Part shown: piece after piece, positions 8,010 to 18,733 of the stretch | Position numbering within the stretch: the stretch's first letter is position 1 | How the letters are laid out: each line of letters opens with the position of its first letter | Assembly: GCF_947496385.1 (NCBI RefSeq) | Contig: NZ_CANMCP010000001.1 | Location: 124,001-188,000, forward strand | Direction of reading: 5' to 3' | DNA: 64,000 bases | DNA from: an uncultured Croceicoccus sp. | GTDB taxonomy: Bacteria > Pseudomonadota > Alphaproteobacteria > Sphingomonadales > Sphingomonadaceae | Program-made: the position numbers and the translations under genes | Notes under the pieces: model-generated | Seen by the model: only the letters and a program-made list of their open reading frames with translations | The model's database searches: none | Told to the model about the DNA's origin: nothing

Positions 8010-8564
8010 ATGGACAGGATCAACACCCCGCAGCACCGCTATTCAAGCGTTGCCATCGCCCTCCACTGGATCATGGCCGTGTTGATCATCGGCAACTGGT
8101 TCATCCCCATCCTGACCGAAGCGACGGCAGAGGACGTTCACCGATCCGCCATGGGGTGGCACAAGGCCATCGGCATCACCGTGCTGCTCCTCGCCGTGGT
8201 GCGCATCGCATGGCGCATCGTGCATCCGCGCCCCCCGCTGGAGCCCACGCTGCGCCCGTGGGAGCGGGCGCTGGCGAAAACGACCTACACGCTTTTCTAC
8301 ATCCTGATCGTGGCGATCCCGCTGGCCGGGTGGATCATGGTTTCGGCCGGAAATGACGGGATCGCGGCGAATATCCTCGGCATTGGCGTGCCGACGCTGC
8401 CCATCGCGGACAAATCCGCCGGGGAAGTCGCCCACGAAATGCACGAGATCCTGGCGTTTTTCATGGCCGGGCTGGTCGTGTTGCACGTGGCGGGCGCGTT
8501 GAAACATCATTTCGTCGATTCCGACGGGACGCTGGCCCGCATGGTGCCCTTCCTGCGCCGATAA
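8010..8564 (+). CDS. Cytochrome b561 family membrane protein
   Basis: 184 residues, with four predicted membrane helices. Conserved heme-ligand type His residues are visible in ALHWIM, MGWHKA, HEMHEI and VLHVAGALKHHF. It matches the bacterial b561 (YceJ/YodB) family, diheme proteins that pass electrons across the inner membrane, in some cases from quinol to oxygen species. The ATG at 8010 fits the family start (MDRINTPQHRYSS); GAGGTG lies 14 nt upstream. Monocistronic. Confidence 0.88.
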   Translation: MDRINTPQHRYSSVAIALHWIMAVLIIGNWFIPILTEATAEDVHRSAMGWHKAIGITVLLLAVVRIAWRIVHPRPPLEPTLRPWERALAKTTYTLFYILIVAIPLAGWIMVSAGNDGIAANILGIGVPTLPIADKSAGEVAHEMHEILAFFMAGLVVLHVAGALKHHFVDSDGTLARMVPFLRR

Positions 8565-8604
8565 GGACCGGCCCCGCGCCCGGTCCGGGGCACGGGGGTT
8601 TCGC

Positions 8605-9711
8605 TTACCAGAAGAAGTCGTGGATCACGTCGACGACGCGGCCGTTATACGTATCGACGAGCAGGACATCGTCGTAATACCGGACCCAGCGATAATCGCC
8701 ATAGACCGCCGGCAGGCGATAGCGCCACGGATCGTTGATCCAGTAACGCTGGCTATAGAATGGCGAGCCGAGCGAGATGCCGATGTTGAACCGGCTGTAA
8801 CGATAATCGCGATAGGGCGGCAGGTAACGGGTCATCCGGTAGAGCCGGCGATTCGCCATGCGATAGCGTTGCCAGTCATAGCGATCGCTCTCGCGCCAGC
8901 GCCGGTCCCAGCGGTCGTGCCGCGCCTGTTGCCCGTCGCGCCAGTCCCTGCTGCGCCAGTCGCGGTCGTCCCGGTTGCGGTCCCGGTTCCGCCAGTCGCG
9001 ACTGTCGCGGCGGTCCTGCCAATCGCGCCCGCCGTCCCGGTCGCGCCAGCGTTCGTTCCCGCGCCAGTCCCGGTCCCACTCGTCATAGCGGTTGCTGTCG
9101 CCGTCGCGATCCCAGCGCCGCTCGCGCCAGTCGGGGCGGTCGCGATCATCGTCCCGCTCGCCACGGCGGCCGTCACGCTCGCGCCAGTCGGAACGGTTGC
9201 GCCAGTCGGAACGGTTGCGGTCGTCGCCTCGCTCGCCGATCCGCTCCCGCGCGTCCCCTTCCCATCGCTGGCCGCGGTCCCGACGGTTGGTATCGTCGGC
9301 TTGCGGGATGGTGGGTCGCTGCGTCCGCGCGGCCTGCGCGGCGGCGGCGTCGCGCATGGCGCGGCGTTGCTGTACCGCGGCATCGCCGGCGCGCTGTGTC
9401 GGGGTGGCTTGCGGACGTTCGGCGCGGCGCTCGGCACGGTTGTCGGTGGTGCCGACGCGATCTGCCCGGCGGCGATCGGGGGCGCCGGTCCTCTCCCGCG
9501 GCTGATTATTGCGGCCGATCGTGCGATCCGGGCGCATCGTGCGGTCCGGCGCCATTCGCGCATCGGCATTGTCGGCGGGGGCGAATACGGGGGCAGGAGC
9601 GCCGTCCGCGGCCGAAAACGCGGGCGCGGCCGAGGCGGTGGGCGCGGCGGCGATCATGCCGGAGGCGAGCGCGGTGGCCGCCATGGCTTTCAATCGGTCG
9701 ACCTTTTTCAT
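8605..9711 (-). CDS. RcnB-family secreted protein with Arg/Asp/Trp-rich repeats
   Basis: 368 residues. A signal peptide (about 1-29, ending APTASAAPA) leads into a long low-complexity region (about 40-270) built of Arg, Asp, Trp, Asn and Gly, with recurring DWR/RDWR and NRSDWR units. The last ~90 residues are a proper RcnB-type domain (RLYRMTRYLPPYRDYRYSRF, then YWINDPWRYRLPAVYGDYRWVRYYDDVLLVD, ending FFW). RcnB is a periplasmic protein linked to nickel/cobalt homeostasis in E. coli; sphingomonads carry many paralogues of uncertain role. The ATG at 9711 has AAGGAAG upstream. Base composition in the repeat is highly biased. Confidence 0.82.
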   Translation of the reverse strand: MKKVDRLKAMAATALASGMIAAAPTASAAPAFSAADGAPAPVFAPADNADARMAPDRTMRPDRTIGRNNQPRERTGAPDRRRADRVGTTDNRAERRAERPQATPTQRAGDAAVQQRRAMRDAAAAQAARTQRPTIPQADDTNRRDRGQRWEGDARERIGERGDDRNRSDWRNRSDWRERDGRRGERDDDRDRPDWRERRWDRDGDSNRYDEWDRDWRGNERWRDRDGGRDWQDRRDSRDWRNRDRNRDDRDWRSRDWRDGQQARHDRWDRRWRESDRYDWQRYRMANRRLYRMTRYLPPYRDYRYSRFNIGISLGSPFYSQRYWINDPWRYRLPAVYGDYRWVRYYDDVLLVDTYNGRVVDVIHDFFW

Positions 9712-9872
9712 CAATTGCTTCCTTGGCTGAAACGCGCCCCTCGCCGCGTCGGTGTCGATGACGTTCCCATCATAGCACGGCGGACTGTCGCATTTGTGAA
9801 CCGCCCTATCGGCAATTGTTCATTGGCATTATGGTCTGGCTGAACATGAGCGCGGCCAAAGGGTCGCCCGCG

Positions 9873-10385
9873 TTACAGCGACGTCACCAGATGACCGCCA
9901 TCGACCGGGATGACGGCCCCTGTCATGTAGCTTCCCGCATCCGAACATAGCAGCAGCAATGGCCCGCTCAGCTCGTGGAGCGCGCCGGTCCGGCGCTGCG
10001 GTATGGTCTTCACGAAACGCCGGCCGTCCTCGCTGTTCAGGAAATCGGCATTGATGTCGGTCTCGAAATAGCCGGGCGCGAGTGCGTTGACCCGGATGCC
10101 GTACGGGGCGAGTTCCAGCGCGAGATTCTTCGTCATCTGCACCACGCCGGCCTTCGACACGGCATAGGCGGTAAGGTGGTGCCCCTGCCGCAGCCCCAGG
10201 ATCGAGGCGGTGTTGACGATGCTGCCTCCTGTGCCGCGATCGCGCATCGCCCGCGCCGCGGCATGGGCCATCGCAAACGCCCCGTTGAGATTGACCGAGA
10301 GCACCCGGTCGAATGTCGCGGCATCCTGGTCGAGGATGGGAGCCGCCTCCGTCATGCCGGCATTGTTGACGAGGATGTCGAACCC
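9873..10385 (-). pseudogene. Truncated short-chain dehydrogenase/reductase (5' end deleted)
   Basis: About the last 170 residues of a classical SDR. The frame starts at the NNAG motif (FDILVNNAGM). It then carries the catalytic Ser (NTASILG), the YxxxK pair (AYAVSKAG) and the C-terminal LCSDAGSYMTGAVIPVDGG. The whole N-terminal Rossmann half with the TGxxxGxG cofactor motif, about 80 residues, is absent. A stop codon (TAG, 10391-10389) lies immediately upstream in frame. At 10377-10382 the sequence switches into a + strand phosphotransferase gene. It is a deletion remnant and almost certainly cannot bind cofactor. The ATG at 10355 would give only 160 residues. Confidence 0.85.
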
Positions 10386-11301
10386 GACCTACCGCCTGTC
10401 CACGCCGTCGCGCGATTACGTCCTGCGCCGCAAGCCGCCGGGCAAGCTGCTCAAGGGTGCGCACGCGGTGGAGCGGGAGGCCGCGGTGATGACCGGCCTC
10501 GGCAAGGCGGGTTTTCCGGTGCCGCATATCTATGGCCTGTGCGAGGACGATGCCGTGCTGGGCACCGCGTTCTTCGTCATGGGGATGGTCGAGGGGCGCA
10601 TATTCTGGGACGCGACGTTCCCCGATGTCGGGCAGGATGAACGGCCCGCCTATTTCGATGCGATGAACGGCGTCCTCGCCGATCTGCACAAGGTGGACTA
10701 CGCCGCCGTGGGCCTTGGCGATTATGGCCGGCCCGGCAATTATTTCGAGCGGCAGATCGCGCGCTGGTCGAAACAATATCTGGCGGATGAAAAGGCGGGC
10801 CGGGACGCCAACATGGACCGGCTGGTCGAATGGCTGCCCGACAATATCCCGCCCGGCGGCGAAACCGCCATCGTCCATGGCGACCTGCGCTGCGACAACA
10901 TGATCTTTCATCCCAGCGAACCGCGCGTGCTGGCCGTGCTCGACTGGGAATTGTCGACGCTGGGCCATCCGCTCGCCGATTTTGCCTATAATGCGATGAT
11001 GTACCGGATGCCGCCCGACATTGTCGCGGGGTTGAAAGGTGCCGATCTCGCCGCGCTCAACATCCCGAGCGAGGCGGACTATGTCGCGGCCTATTGCAAG
11101 CGGGTCGGGCGCGAGCGGATACCGAACTGGGATTTCTACATCGCGTTCAATTTCTTTCGCCTCGCCGCGATCTTTCACGGGATCAAGGGGCGCGTCATCC
11201 GCGGCACCGCGGCCAGCGCGCAGGCACAGGAACGCGCGAAGGATTTCCCCCGTCTCGCCGCGCTCGCCGCCGAGGCGATGGAGGCCTGCCGGACCGCGTG
11301 A
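10375..11301 (+). pseudogene. 5'-truncated APH/ACAD10-type phosphotransferase
   Basis: It encodes about 308 residues of a phosphotransferase resembling the kinase domain of ACAD10/11. Kinase motifs are intact: IVHGDLRCDNMIFHP (catalytic Asp and Asn) and LAVLDWELSTLGHPLADF (metal-binding DWE). The family starts with ~35-45 more residues, including GGQSNPTYRL, the nucleotide-binding turn. Here only SNPTYRL survives, preceded by antisense SDR sequence. An ATG created at the joint (10375), with GAGG just before it, could still allow translation of MSNPTYRL. Without the front of the ATP loop it is probably inactive, though a shortened active form cannot be excluded. Confidence 0.75.
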
Positions 11302-11381
11302 TCGCGGGCCGCGCCCCGGTCGGCGCAACAGGGGCGCGAAGCCGGCTGGACCTCGCGCCTGTCGCCCGCTAGGCGGATGCG

Positions 11382-12695
11382 ATGCTGCCCCGGCTGATCC
11401 CTCTTGCGCTTGCCCGCCGCGTCTCGGCGGTCGAGACGGGCGACTGGCGGCGCAGGATCGCCACCCTGGCCGGCGCGGTGGCGATCGGTCTCGTCGCGCT
11501 GGGCTTTGCATTTGCGGGCGATCTCGCGCTGCACCGGTTCGAAACGCTGGCCGCGCGCTGGCCCTGGGCGCCGATGGCGCTGACCCCGGCGATCTTTGCT
11601 TTGTGCGCGTGGCTGACATGGCGGTTCGCGCCGGAAACGGGCGGGTCGGGCATCCCGCAGGTGCTGGCCGCGATCCGCCGCGACGATGCCCGCGCCGATC
11701 AGCTGTTCTCGATCAAGACCGCGCTGGCCAAGATCGGCCTCACCGTGCTCGCCCTGTTCGGCGGTGCGTCGGTCGGGCGGGAGGGGCCGACGGTGCAGCT
11801 TGGCGCCGCGATCATGACCGGCACCCACCGGCTGACGGGGGCGGCGATGCGGCGCGGCGTGCTGATTTCCGGGGGCGCGGCGGGCGTGTCGGCGGCGTTC
11901 AACACGCCGCTCGCCGGGATTGCCTTCGCGATCGAGGAACTCGCCGTCGCCTATGAACAGCGCATGGCCGCGCTCGTCATGGGGGCGGTCATCATCGCGG
12001 GCATCACGGCGCAGGGGCTGGCCGGTAATTACGTCTATTTCGGGGAGCTCGATGCGTCGCTGCCGCTGCATACGGTGCTGATCGCGGCGCCGCTGGCGGG
12101 GTTGATCGGCGGGGCGCTGGGCGGGGGGTTTTCCCGGCTGTTGCTATCCTTGCGGGCGCGGGTGCGGGCGGGTGCGCTGGGACGGCGGCCGGTCCTCTTC
12201 GCGCTTGGCTGCGGGATCGTGGTCGCCGCGCTCGGCATTGCGACGGGCGGGGCGACATGGGGCACAGGGTATGAACCGGCGCGCCTGCTGCTCATGGGGA
12301 CGGAGGCCAGCCCCTGGCTCGGCCCTGCGAAATTCGCCGCGACCCTGTTCACTAGCCTGAGCGGCATTCCCGGCGGCATCTTTGCGCCCTCGCTCGCGGT
12401 GGGGGCGGGCTTCGGGCAATGGCTGTCGCTGCTGTTCCCCGACAGCGCGATCGGCGCGATCGTGATGCTGGGCATGGTGTCCTATTTCACCGGCGTCGTG
12501 CGCGCGCCTCTGACCGCGGTGATCATCCTGACCGAGACGACGGGGAATATCGGGCTGATCCTGCCGCTGTTCGCTGCGGCGTTGTTCGCCGACTGGGCCG
12601 GGTCGCTCGTGTGTCGCAAGCGGCTCTATCATGCGCTGGCGGAGGATTTCATGCCGCCGGTGGAGAAAGACGGCGCGGCGAAACCGGCGGGCTGA
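11382..12695 (+). CDS. ClC-family chloride channel/transporter
   Basis: 437 residues, with 10 or more membrane helices. ClC signatures are present: GSGIPQ (88-93), GREGP with gating glutamate E134, and GGIFAPSLAVG near 330. An FAIEEL segment carries the inner proton glutamate at the position of E. coli E203, which points to H+/Cl- exchange rather than a passive channel. No CBS domains are present, so it is the short bacterial form. It starts 80 bp after the phosphotransferase remnant and ends before a bidirectional terminator. Confidence 0.9.
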   Translation: MLPRLIPLALARRVSAVETGDWRRRIATLAGAVAIGLVALGFAFAGDLALHRFETLAARWPWAPMALTPAIFALCAWLTWRFAPETGGSGIPQVLAAIRRDDARADQLFSIKTALAKIGLTVLALFGGASVGREGPTVQLGAAIMTGTHRLTGAAMRRGVLISGGAAGVSAAFNTPLAGIAFAIEELAVAYEQRMAALVMGAVIIAGITAQGLAGNYVYFGELDASLPLHTVLIAAPLAGLIGGALGGGFSRLLLSLRARVRAGALGRRPVLFALGCGIVVAALGIATGGATWGTGYEPARLLLMGTEASPWLGPAKFAATLFTSLSGIPGGIFAPSLAVGAGFGQWLSLLFPDSAIGAIVMLGMVSYFTGVVRAPLTAVIILTETTGNIGLILPLFAAALFADWAGSLVCRKRLYHALAEDFMPPVEKDGAAKPAG

Positions 12696-12730
12696 TCCGC
12701 GCAGACCCCCATAAAAGTAGCCCGGCATGA

Positions 12731-12768
12731 AAAACGCCGCGCCCCGGGCATGGGAAGCGCGGCGTTTT
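12731..12768. terminator. Bidirectional terminator between ClC gene and ettA
   Basis: Arms 12731-12742 and 12757-12768 (AAAACGCCGCGC) are exact inverted repeats with A- and T-runs at both ends. It serves two convergent genes. Confidence 0.9.
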
Positions 12769-12787
12769 CACATCGCCTGCAATGGCG

Positions 12788-14470
<1,683 letters not shown>

Positions 14471-14614
14471 CAGTCGTCCTTTGGAGAAAATAGCGGTCTT
14501 ATAGGAAATTGTGCTGGGCCGCAGATAAGCCCATGCACGGGGAAGGGCAAGGCCCGCATCATGGCGCGCCAAGCCGCTTGGCAAGCGGCGGCGGCGGCGG
14601 TATCGCTTGCAACC

Positions 14615-16033
14615 ATGAACAGGACAACGCTCGCCGCTTTCGCCGCCATCGCCCCGCTTGCCCTCGCCGGCATCGCCCCCGCCAATGCACAGGTCTTCGT
14701 GCCCGCCGCCGCGCCCGACGGCGCCGATGCGGCGATTGCCGCCGCGCGCGACGCCGCCATGGAGGGCGACGGCATCGCGATGGATTTCGTCGAAGGCATC
14801 ACGACCGAGGTGGGCCCCCGCCAGGCCGGCACGCCGGCGGAGGCGCGCGGGCGCGAATGGGCGGTCCGCTGGCTGCGCGCGAACGGGTTTTCCAACGTGC
14901 GCGACGAACCCTACATGATGCCGACATGGGTGCGCGGGTCGGAAACGGCCGAAATCGTGTCCCCCTTTGCACAGCCGCTGCGCCTGACCGCGCTTGGCAA
15001 CAGTGGGTCGACCGGGGCGGACGGACTCGAGGCGGAGATCGTCGCGTTCGAGAATTACGCCGCGCTCGCCGCCGCGCCCGACGGCAGCCTTGCCGGCAAG
15101 ATCGCCTATATCGGGCATGAGATGCGGCCTGCGCAGGACGGGTCGAGCTATGGTTTCGCAGGGCCGGCACGCTGGACCGGGCCGGCGCTCGCCGCGCGCA
15201 AGGGGGCGATTGCAGCGGTGATCAAATCGGTCGGCACCGACACGCACCGCATGCCGCACACCGGCAACACCGGCTTTGCCGAAGGGCAGGACCCGATCCC
15301 TGCTGCCGCGCTATCCGTGCCCGACGCCGAAAACCTGGAACGCATGGCCCGCCGCGCCGATGCCGCCGGAACGCCCCTCGTGCTGCGCATGACATTGACG
15401 CCGCAGCAGCTGGGCGAAACGCGTTCGGGCAATGTGATCGCGGAAATTCCTGGCCGTGATCCGTCCTTGCCGATGGTGCTGCTCGCCTGTCATCTCGATA
15501 GCTGGGACCTCGGCACCGGGGCCATCGACGATGCGTCGGGCTGCGGCATTGCAGCCGCCGCCGCGAAGGGCGTCGCCGCGCAGGGGCAGCCGCTGCGCAC
15601 CATTCGCGTATTGTTCGCTGGCGCGGAGGAAGTCGGCGTGTGGGGCGGCAAGGCCTATGCCGCGGCGCACGGCGACGAGGCGCACGGCGTCGCCTATGAA
15701 AGCGATTTTGGCGCGGACCGCATCTGGCGCATGGACACGGCGCGGCTGAATCCTGCGCTCGCCGATCGGATCGCCGGGCTGGTCGCGCCGCTGGGCGTGG
15801 CGCGCGGTTCGGGCGAGGCGGGCGGCGGTGCCGACATCGGCGCGATCATCGCCGCGACCGACATGGCGGTCATCGACCTGCAGCAGGACGGCACGCGCTA
15901 TTTCGAATTGCACCACACCGCCGACGATACGCTGGACAAGATCGATCCCGCACAGCTGCGGCAGAACGTCGCCGCGTGGGTCGCGGCGACATCGGTGCTC
16001 GCCAATGCAAAAGGCCCGCTCCGCGCCGAATAG
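14615..16033 (+). CDS. Secreted M28-family zinc aminopeptidase/carboxypeptidase Q-like
   Basis: 472 residues, with a clear signal peptide (about 1-26, ending APANAQ). The mature enzyme has a PA-like inserted domain (about 130-260) and an M28 zinc peptidase core. Metal and catalytic residues are visible: H293/D295 (CHLDSWD), D305-D306 (IDDASG), E338-E339 (AGAEEVG) and H433/H434 (ELHHTADDT). It probably trims peptides in the periplasm or outside the cell. The start MNRTTLAAFAA at 14615 gives the signal peptide; the very long upstream frame is antisense to ettA. A terminator of the convergent sodC gene overlaps its 3' end. Confidence 0.9.
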   Translation: MNRTTLAAFAAIAPLALAGIAPANAQVFVPAAAPDGADAAIAAARDAAMEGDGIAMDFVEGITTEVGPRQAGTPAEARGREWAVRWLRANGFSNVRDEPYMMPTWVRGSETAEIVSPFAQPLRLTALGNSGSTGADGLEAEIVAFENYAALAAAPDGSLAGKIAYIGHEMRPAQDGSSYGFAGPARWTGPALAARKGAIAAVIKSVGTDTHRMPHTGNTGFAEGQDPIPAAALSVPDAENLERMARRADAAGTPLVLRMTLTPQQLGETRSGNVIAEIPGRDPSLPMVLLACHLDSWDLGTGAIDDASGCGIAAAAAKGVAAQGQPLRTIRVLFAGAEEVGVWGGKAYAAAHGDEAHGVAYESDFGADRIWRMDTARLNPALADRIAGLVAPLGVARGSGEAGGGADIGAIIAATDMAVIDLQQDGTRYFELHHTADDTLDKIDPAQLRQNVAAWVAATSVLANAKGPLRAE

Positions 16034-16046
16034 CGCGAAGCGGGCC
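16009..16046 (-). terminator. Terminator of sodC, overlapping the M28 gene end
   Basis: Arms 16013-16026 and 16033-16046 pair over 14 bp with one mismatch. A T-run follows on the - strand, so it faces the leftward sodC gene ending at 16078. Confidence 0.7.
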
Positions 16047-16077
16047 ATGGGGTGCGTCAAACGCCCCGGCGCACGGA

Positions 16078-16626
16078 TCAGATCGCGTCGGTCCGGCGCA
16101 GCACGCCGCACGCGATGCGCGACCCGGCATCACCGCTCGGCTGGCTGACGCCGTCGTCGGCATTGGCGTGGATCACAAACGCCGAACCGTCGCCGGCGAG
16201 CATCTCATCGAACGTGCCGGCCGGCGCCATCGCGTTGATCGAACCGCTGCCATTGGCGCCGATCACCAGATTGGGCAGGTCGCCGGCATGGGCGACGCCG
16301 TCATCGTTCATCGTGCCGTGGGGAACGTTGGTGGGGTTCCAATGGCCGCCCGCGCTCGAAAAATCGGGCGCGTCGCAGCGTCCCGTGGTGTGAATATGCG
16401 CGCCATGGGTGCCGGTCGGCATGTTGTATGCGTTCACCATAACATGGATGCCGCCGCCCATCGGCATGGTCGTGACCGTGCCGACATCGGTGCCATCGGC
16501 GGTGCGCAACGTCGCGGTCGCGGTTTCGTCGGACAGGCCGATATCGTCCGCGGCCTCGTTCAATGTCGCGCAGCCTCCCATGGCGAAGGCGGTTCCGGCA
16601 AGAAGAGCGAGTGTCATTGATTTCAT
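16078..16626 (-). CDS. sodC: Cu/Zn superoxide dismutase, lipoprotein
   Basis: 182 residues. It destroys superoxide in the periplasm. The signal peptide carries a lipobox ending MGGC (Cys19), so it is probably lipid-anchored. Metal ligands are visible: H77 and H79 (GAHIHTTGRC), H95 (GGHWNP), H103 (PHG) and H153. The conserved disulfide pair is C84 and C173. Length and motifs match bacterial SodC. The start MKSMTLALLAG at 16626 is preferred over upstream frames because it begins the signal peptide. Probably monocistronic, with its terminator inside the end of the neighbouring gene. Confidence 0.92.
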   Translation of the reverse strand: MKSMTLALLAGTAFAMGGCATLNEAADDIGLSDETATATLRTADGTDVGTVTTMPMGGGIHVMVNAYNMPTGTHGAHIHTTGRCDAPDFSSAGGHWNPTNVPHGTMNDDGVAHAGDLPNLVIGANGSGSINAMAPAGTFDEMLAGDGSAFVIHANADDGVSQPSGDAGSRIACGVLRRTDAI

Positions 16627-17017
16627 CGGCTGTGTCCCTGTTTGCATGAGCGTCAAAGGTATGACTCGCCAATTCAATGCGCGGGATTGGCAAACTGTTC
16701 CCCCGATCCGAAATCGCCGACCAGACGATTTACCAAGCCCTCCGATGCTATTGTAATTTTTTATGATCAGTAAACATCAAATGATATAACAATATTTCTC
16801 AATCCTGATCATCTTTTCATCGATTAAATCGTAACTCCTTTAGCAGGTCGAAAAGATCCGCGTAAAATGAAGTAAAATCGAATGGCGTTTCGATGCCGCC
16901 GCGACCGTTTGTCAAAACGCGACGGTATTTGTGGTGGGATCGACAATATTCGGTTTCTTCAGGTCATGCACTTCGTGTTCGCCCGCGAGGCGAACCGCCG
17001 CGAATTGAGGAATCATC
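16627..17017. other. AT-rich intergenic region upstream of the YadA-like gene
   Basis: This 391-bp region contains a block (about 16740-16880) far more AT-rich than the genome around it. An inverted repeat ATGATCAG/CTGATCAT lies at 16763-16770 and 16805-16812, with 34 bp between the arms. It could be a regulator site for the adhesin gene. No gene was seen in it. Confidence 0.55.
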
Positions 17018-18562
17018 ATGAAATCTTCCGTCTCCCGCAAATTGACCGTCGCATTCATGGCCGGAAGCGCCACGATGGGGCTTTCCGCCATGGCGTATGC
17101 CGATGCTACTCCGGCGTGTAACGAGGCCGGGTCGCAAAGCACCGAATGCGGAACGCAGGCCACCACCGGCACGGCACAGGGCGCCACTGCGGTGGGCAAT
17201 GGCGCCATCGCGACCGGCGCGGATGCCGTCGCCATCGGCAGCGACGACGCCGGCACGAACCCCGCCACCGCCACCGGGCCGAGCACCGTCGCCATCGGCG
17301 GCGAAAGCGATGCGACGACGCCGGGGGCAACCGCGCTGGGCTGGCAGTCGCAGGCGACCGGCATGATGGCGACAGCCGTCGGGCATCAGACGACCGCATC
17401 CGGCGCGCAAAGCTTTGCCGCCGCGGAGGATGCCGTCGCATCGGGCACCAACAGCATCGCCATCGGCAATACGGCCGTGGCCGACGGGGGCGATGCCATT
17501 GCCATCGGCGGCAATCGTGATGGCGATGCGGGCATGGCGACGACCGCGACCGGTCCGTCCACGACGGCGGTCGGCGGGCAGGCGACCGCAGCAGGTCCGG
17601 GCGCGACCGCCTATGGCTGGCGCGCCGAGGCGACCGCCGAACGCGCCACCGCGCTGGGCCATCTCGCCACTGCGCAGGGCGTTCGTTCGACGGCGGTCGG
17701 TGAAAACGCCGATGCACAGACCGACTTCGCCACCGCGATCGGGAACGAGGCGATCGCGAACGGCACGGATGCCCTGGCCATCGGCGACACCGCCGCGGCG
17801 AACGGGAACTCCACCACCGCGGTGGGCGGGGAAAGCGTGGCCACGGGGCCGGGCGCGACCGCCTATGGCTGGCAGTCGTCGGCGGGTGCCGAACGGGCCA
17901 CCGCGCTGGGCCATCTCGCCGAAGCGAGCGGCGTGCGCTCCGTCGCGGTCGGCGAGGCCGCTACGGCGAGCGGCGCCGGGGCCATCGCCATGGGCAATGA
18001 GGCAGTCGCATCGGGCGAAAACTCGGTCGCGATCGGCAATGGCGCGAGCGCGACCAACGCCGGCCAGGTCGTCGTCGCCTCGCTCGGCAATAGCACCGCG
18101 TCGCAGGTCGGACCGCTGGCCTTCGTGACCGCCGACGCCAATGGCACGCTGGGGACAAGCGTTTCGCCGGCGGGGATGAGCAATCTCGCCAGCTTCTCCG
18201 ACGTACAGGCGAACATGGCGGCGATCGGCTCCAACACCGCGGCGATCGGCGCGAACACCGCCTCGATCACGCAGTTGCAGGGACAGACCTCGCAATTGTT
18301 CGACCTGAACGAGGTCAACCGCCGCGACATTCGCAAGGCGAACGAAGGTGTCGCCATGGCGCTGGCCATGGAATCGCCGATCCTGATGCCGGGCACCAAT
18401 TTCGGCGTGTCGGGCGGCCTCGGCTATTTCCAGGAACGCGTCGCCGGTTCGGCCGCGTTTGCGGCGCGGGTCGGTTCCAACACGGCCGTTTCGGCGGGTG
18501 TCGGCGTCGGCTTCGACAGCGGCGAAGTCGGCGGGCGCGCCGGGTTCCAGATGGCCTGGTAA
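17018..18562 (+). CDS. Short trimeric autotransporter adhesin (YadA-like)
   Basis: 514 residues. Signal peptide about 1-28 (ending AMAYA). Residues ~50-370 are a YadA-type head of many 14-15 residue repeats with the pattern AxAIGxxAxAxGxxS, for example TNSIAIGNTAVADG and ENSVAIGNGASA. A short stalk with coiled-coil character (AAIGSNTAAIGANTASITQLQ, about 400-435) leads to a C-terminal membrane anchor of about 60 residues that ends in Trp (QMAW), as outer-membrane proteins do. It would form homotrimers at the surface and mediate adhesion or self-aggregation. GAGG at 17007-17010 supports the ATG at 17018. Unusually compact for the family. Confidence 0.88.
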   Translation: MKSSVSRKLTVAFMAGSATMGLSAMAYADATPACNEAGSQSTECGTQATTGTAQGATAVGNGAIATGADAVAIGSDDAGTNPATATGPSTVAIGGESDATTPGATALGWQSQATGMMATAVGHQTTASGAQSFAAAEDAVASGTNSIAIGNTAVADGGDAIAIGGNRDGDAGMATTATGPSTTAVGGQATAAGPGATAYGWRAEATAERATALGHLATAQGVRSTAVGENADAQTDFATAIGNEAIANGTDALAIGDTAAANGNSTTAVGGESVATGPGATAYGWQSSAGAERATALGHLAEASGVRSVAVGEAATASGAGAIAMGNEAVASGENSVAIGNGASATNAGQVVVASLGNSTASQVGPLAFVTADANGTLGTSVSPAGMSNLASFSDVQANMAAIGSNTAAIGANTASITQLQGQTSQLFDLNEVNRRDIRKANEGVAMALAMESPILMPGTNFGVSGGLGYFQERVAGSAAFAARVGSNTAVSAGVGVGFDSGEVGGRAGFQMAW

Positions 18563-18588
18563 ACCCTGCGTCCGATTGGACAGTGATG

Positions 18589-18620
18589 GAGGGCCGGGGC
18601 TTTGCGTCCCGGCCCTCTTT
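18589..18620 (+). terminator. Terminator after the YadA-like gene
   Basis: Arms 18589-18598 and 18608-18617 (GAGGGCCGGG/CCCGGCCCTC) form a perfect 10-bp stem followed by TTT. It lies 27 bp after the stop codon. Confidence 0.85.
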
Positions 18621-18733
18621 CGTGTGTGCCGTGTCCTCCACGGCGCTGGCCGCGATGCTGATGGGTTGCCATCGTTTGACCGCTACGGCTAACAGACACG
18701 CATATTTCGTGAACAGGACAGGACGGCGCGCCG

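Noticed and set aside
8620-9843. A 407-codon Val/Ala/Pro-rich frame opposite the RcnB gene
   Set aside because: It is only the complement of the Arg/Asp repeat; it has no domain and no ribosome binding site.
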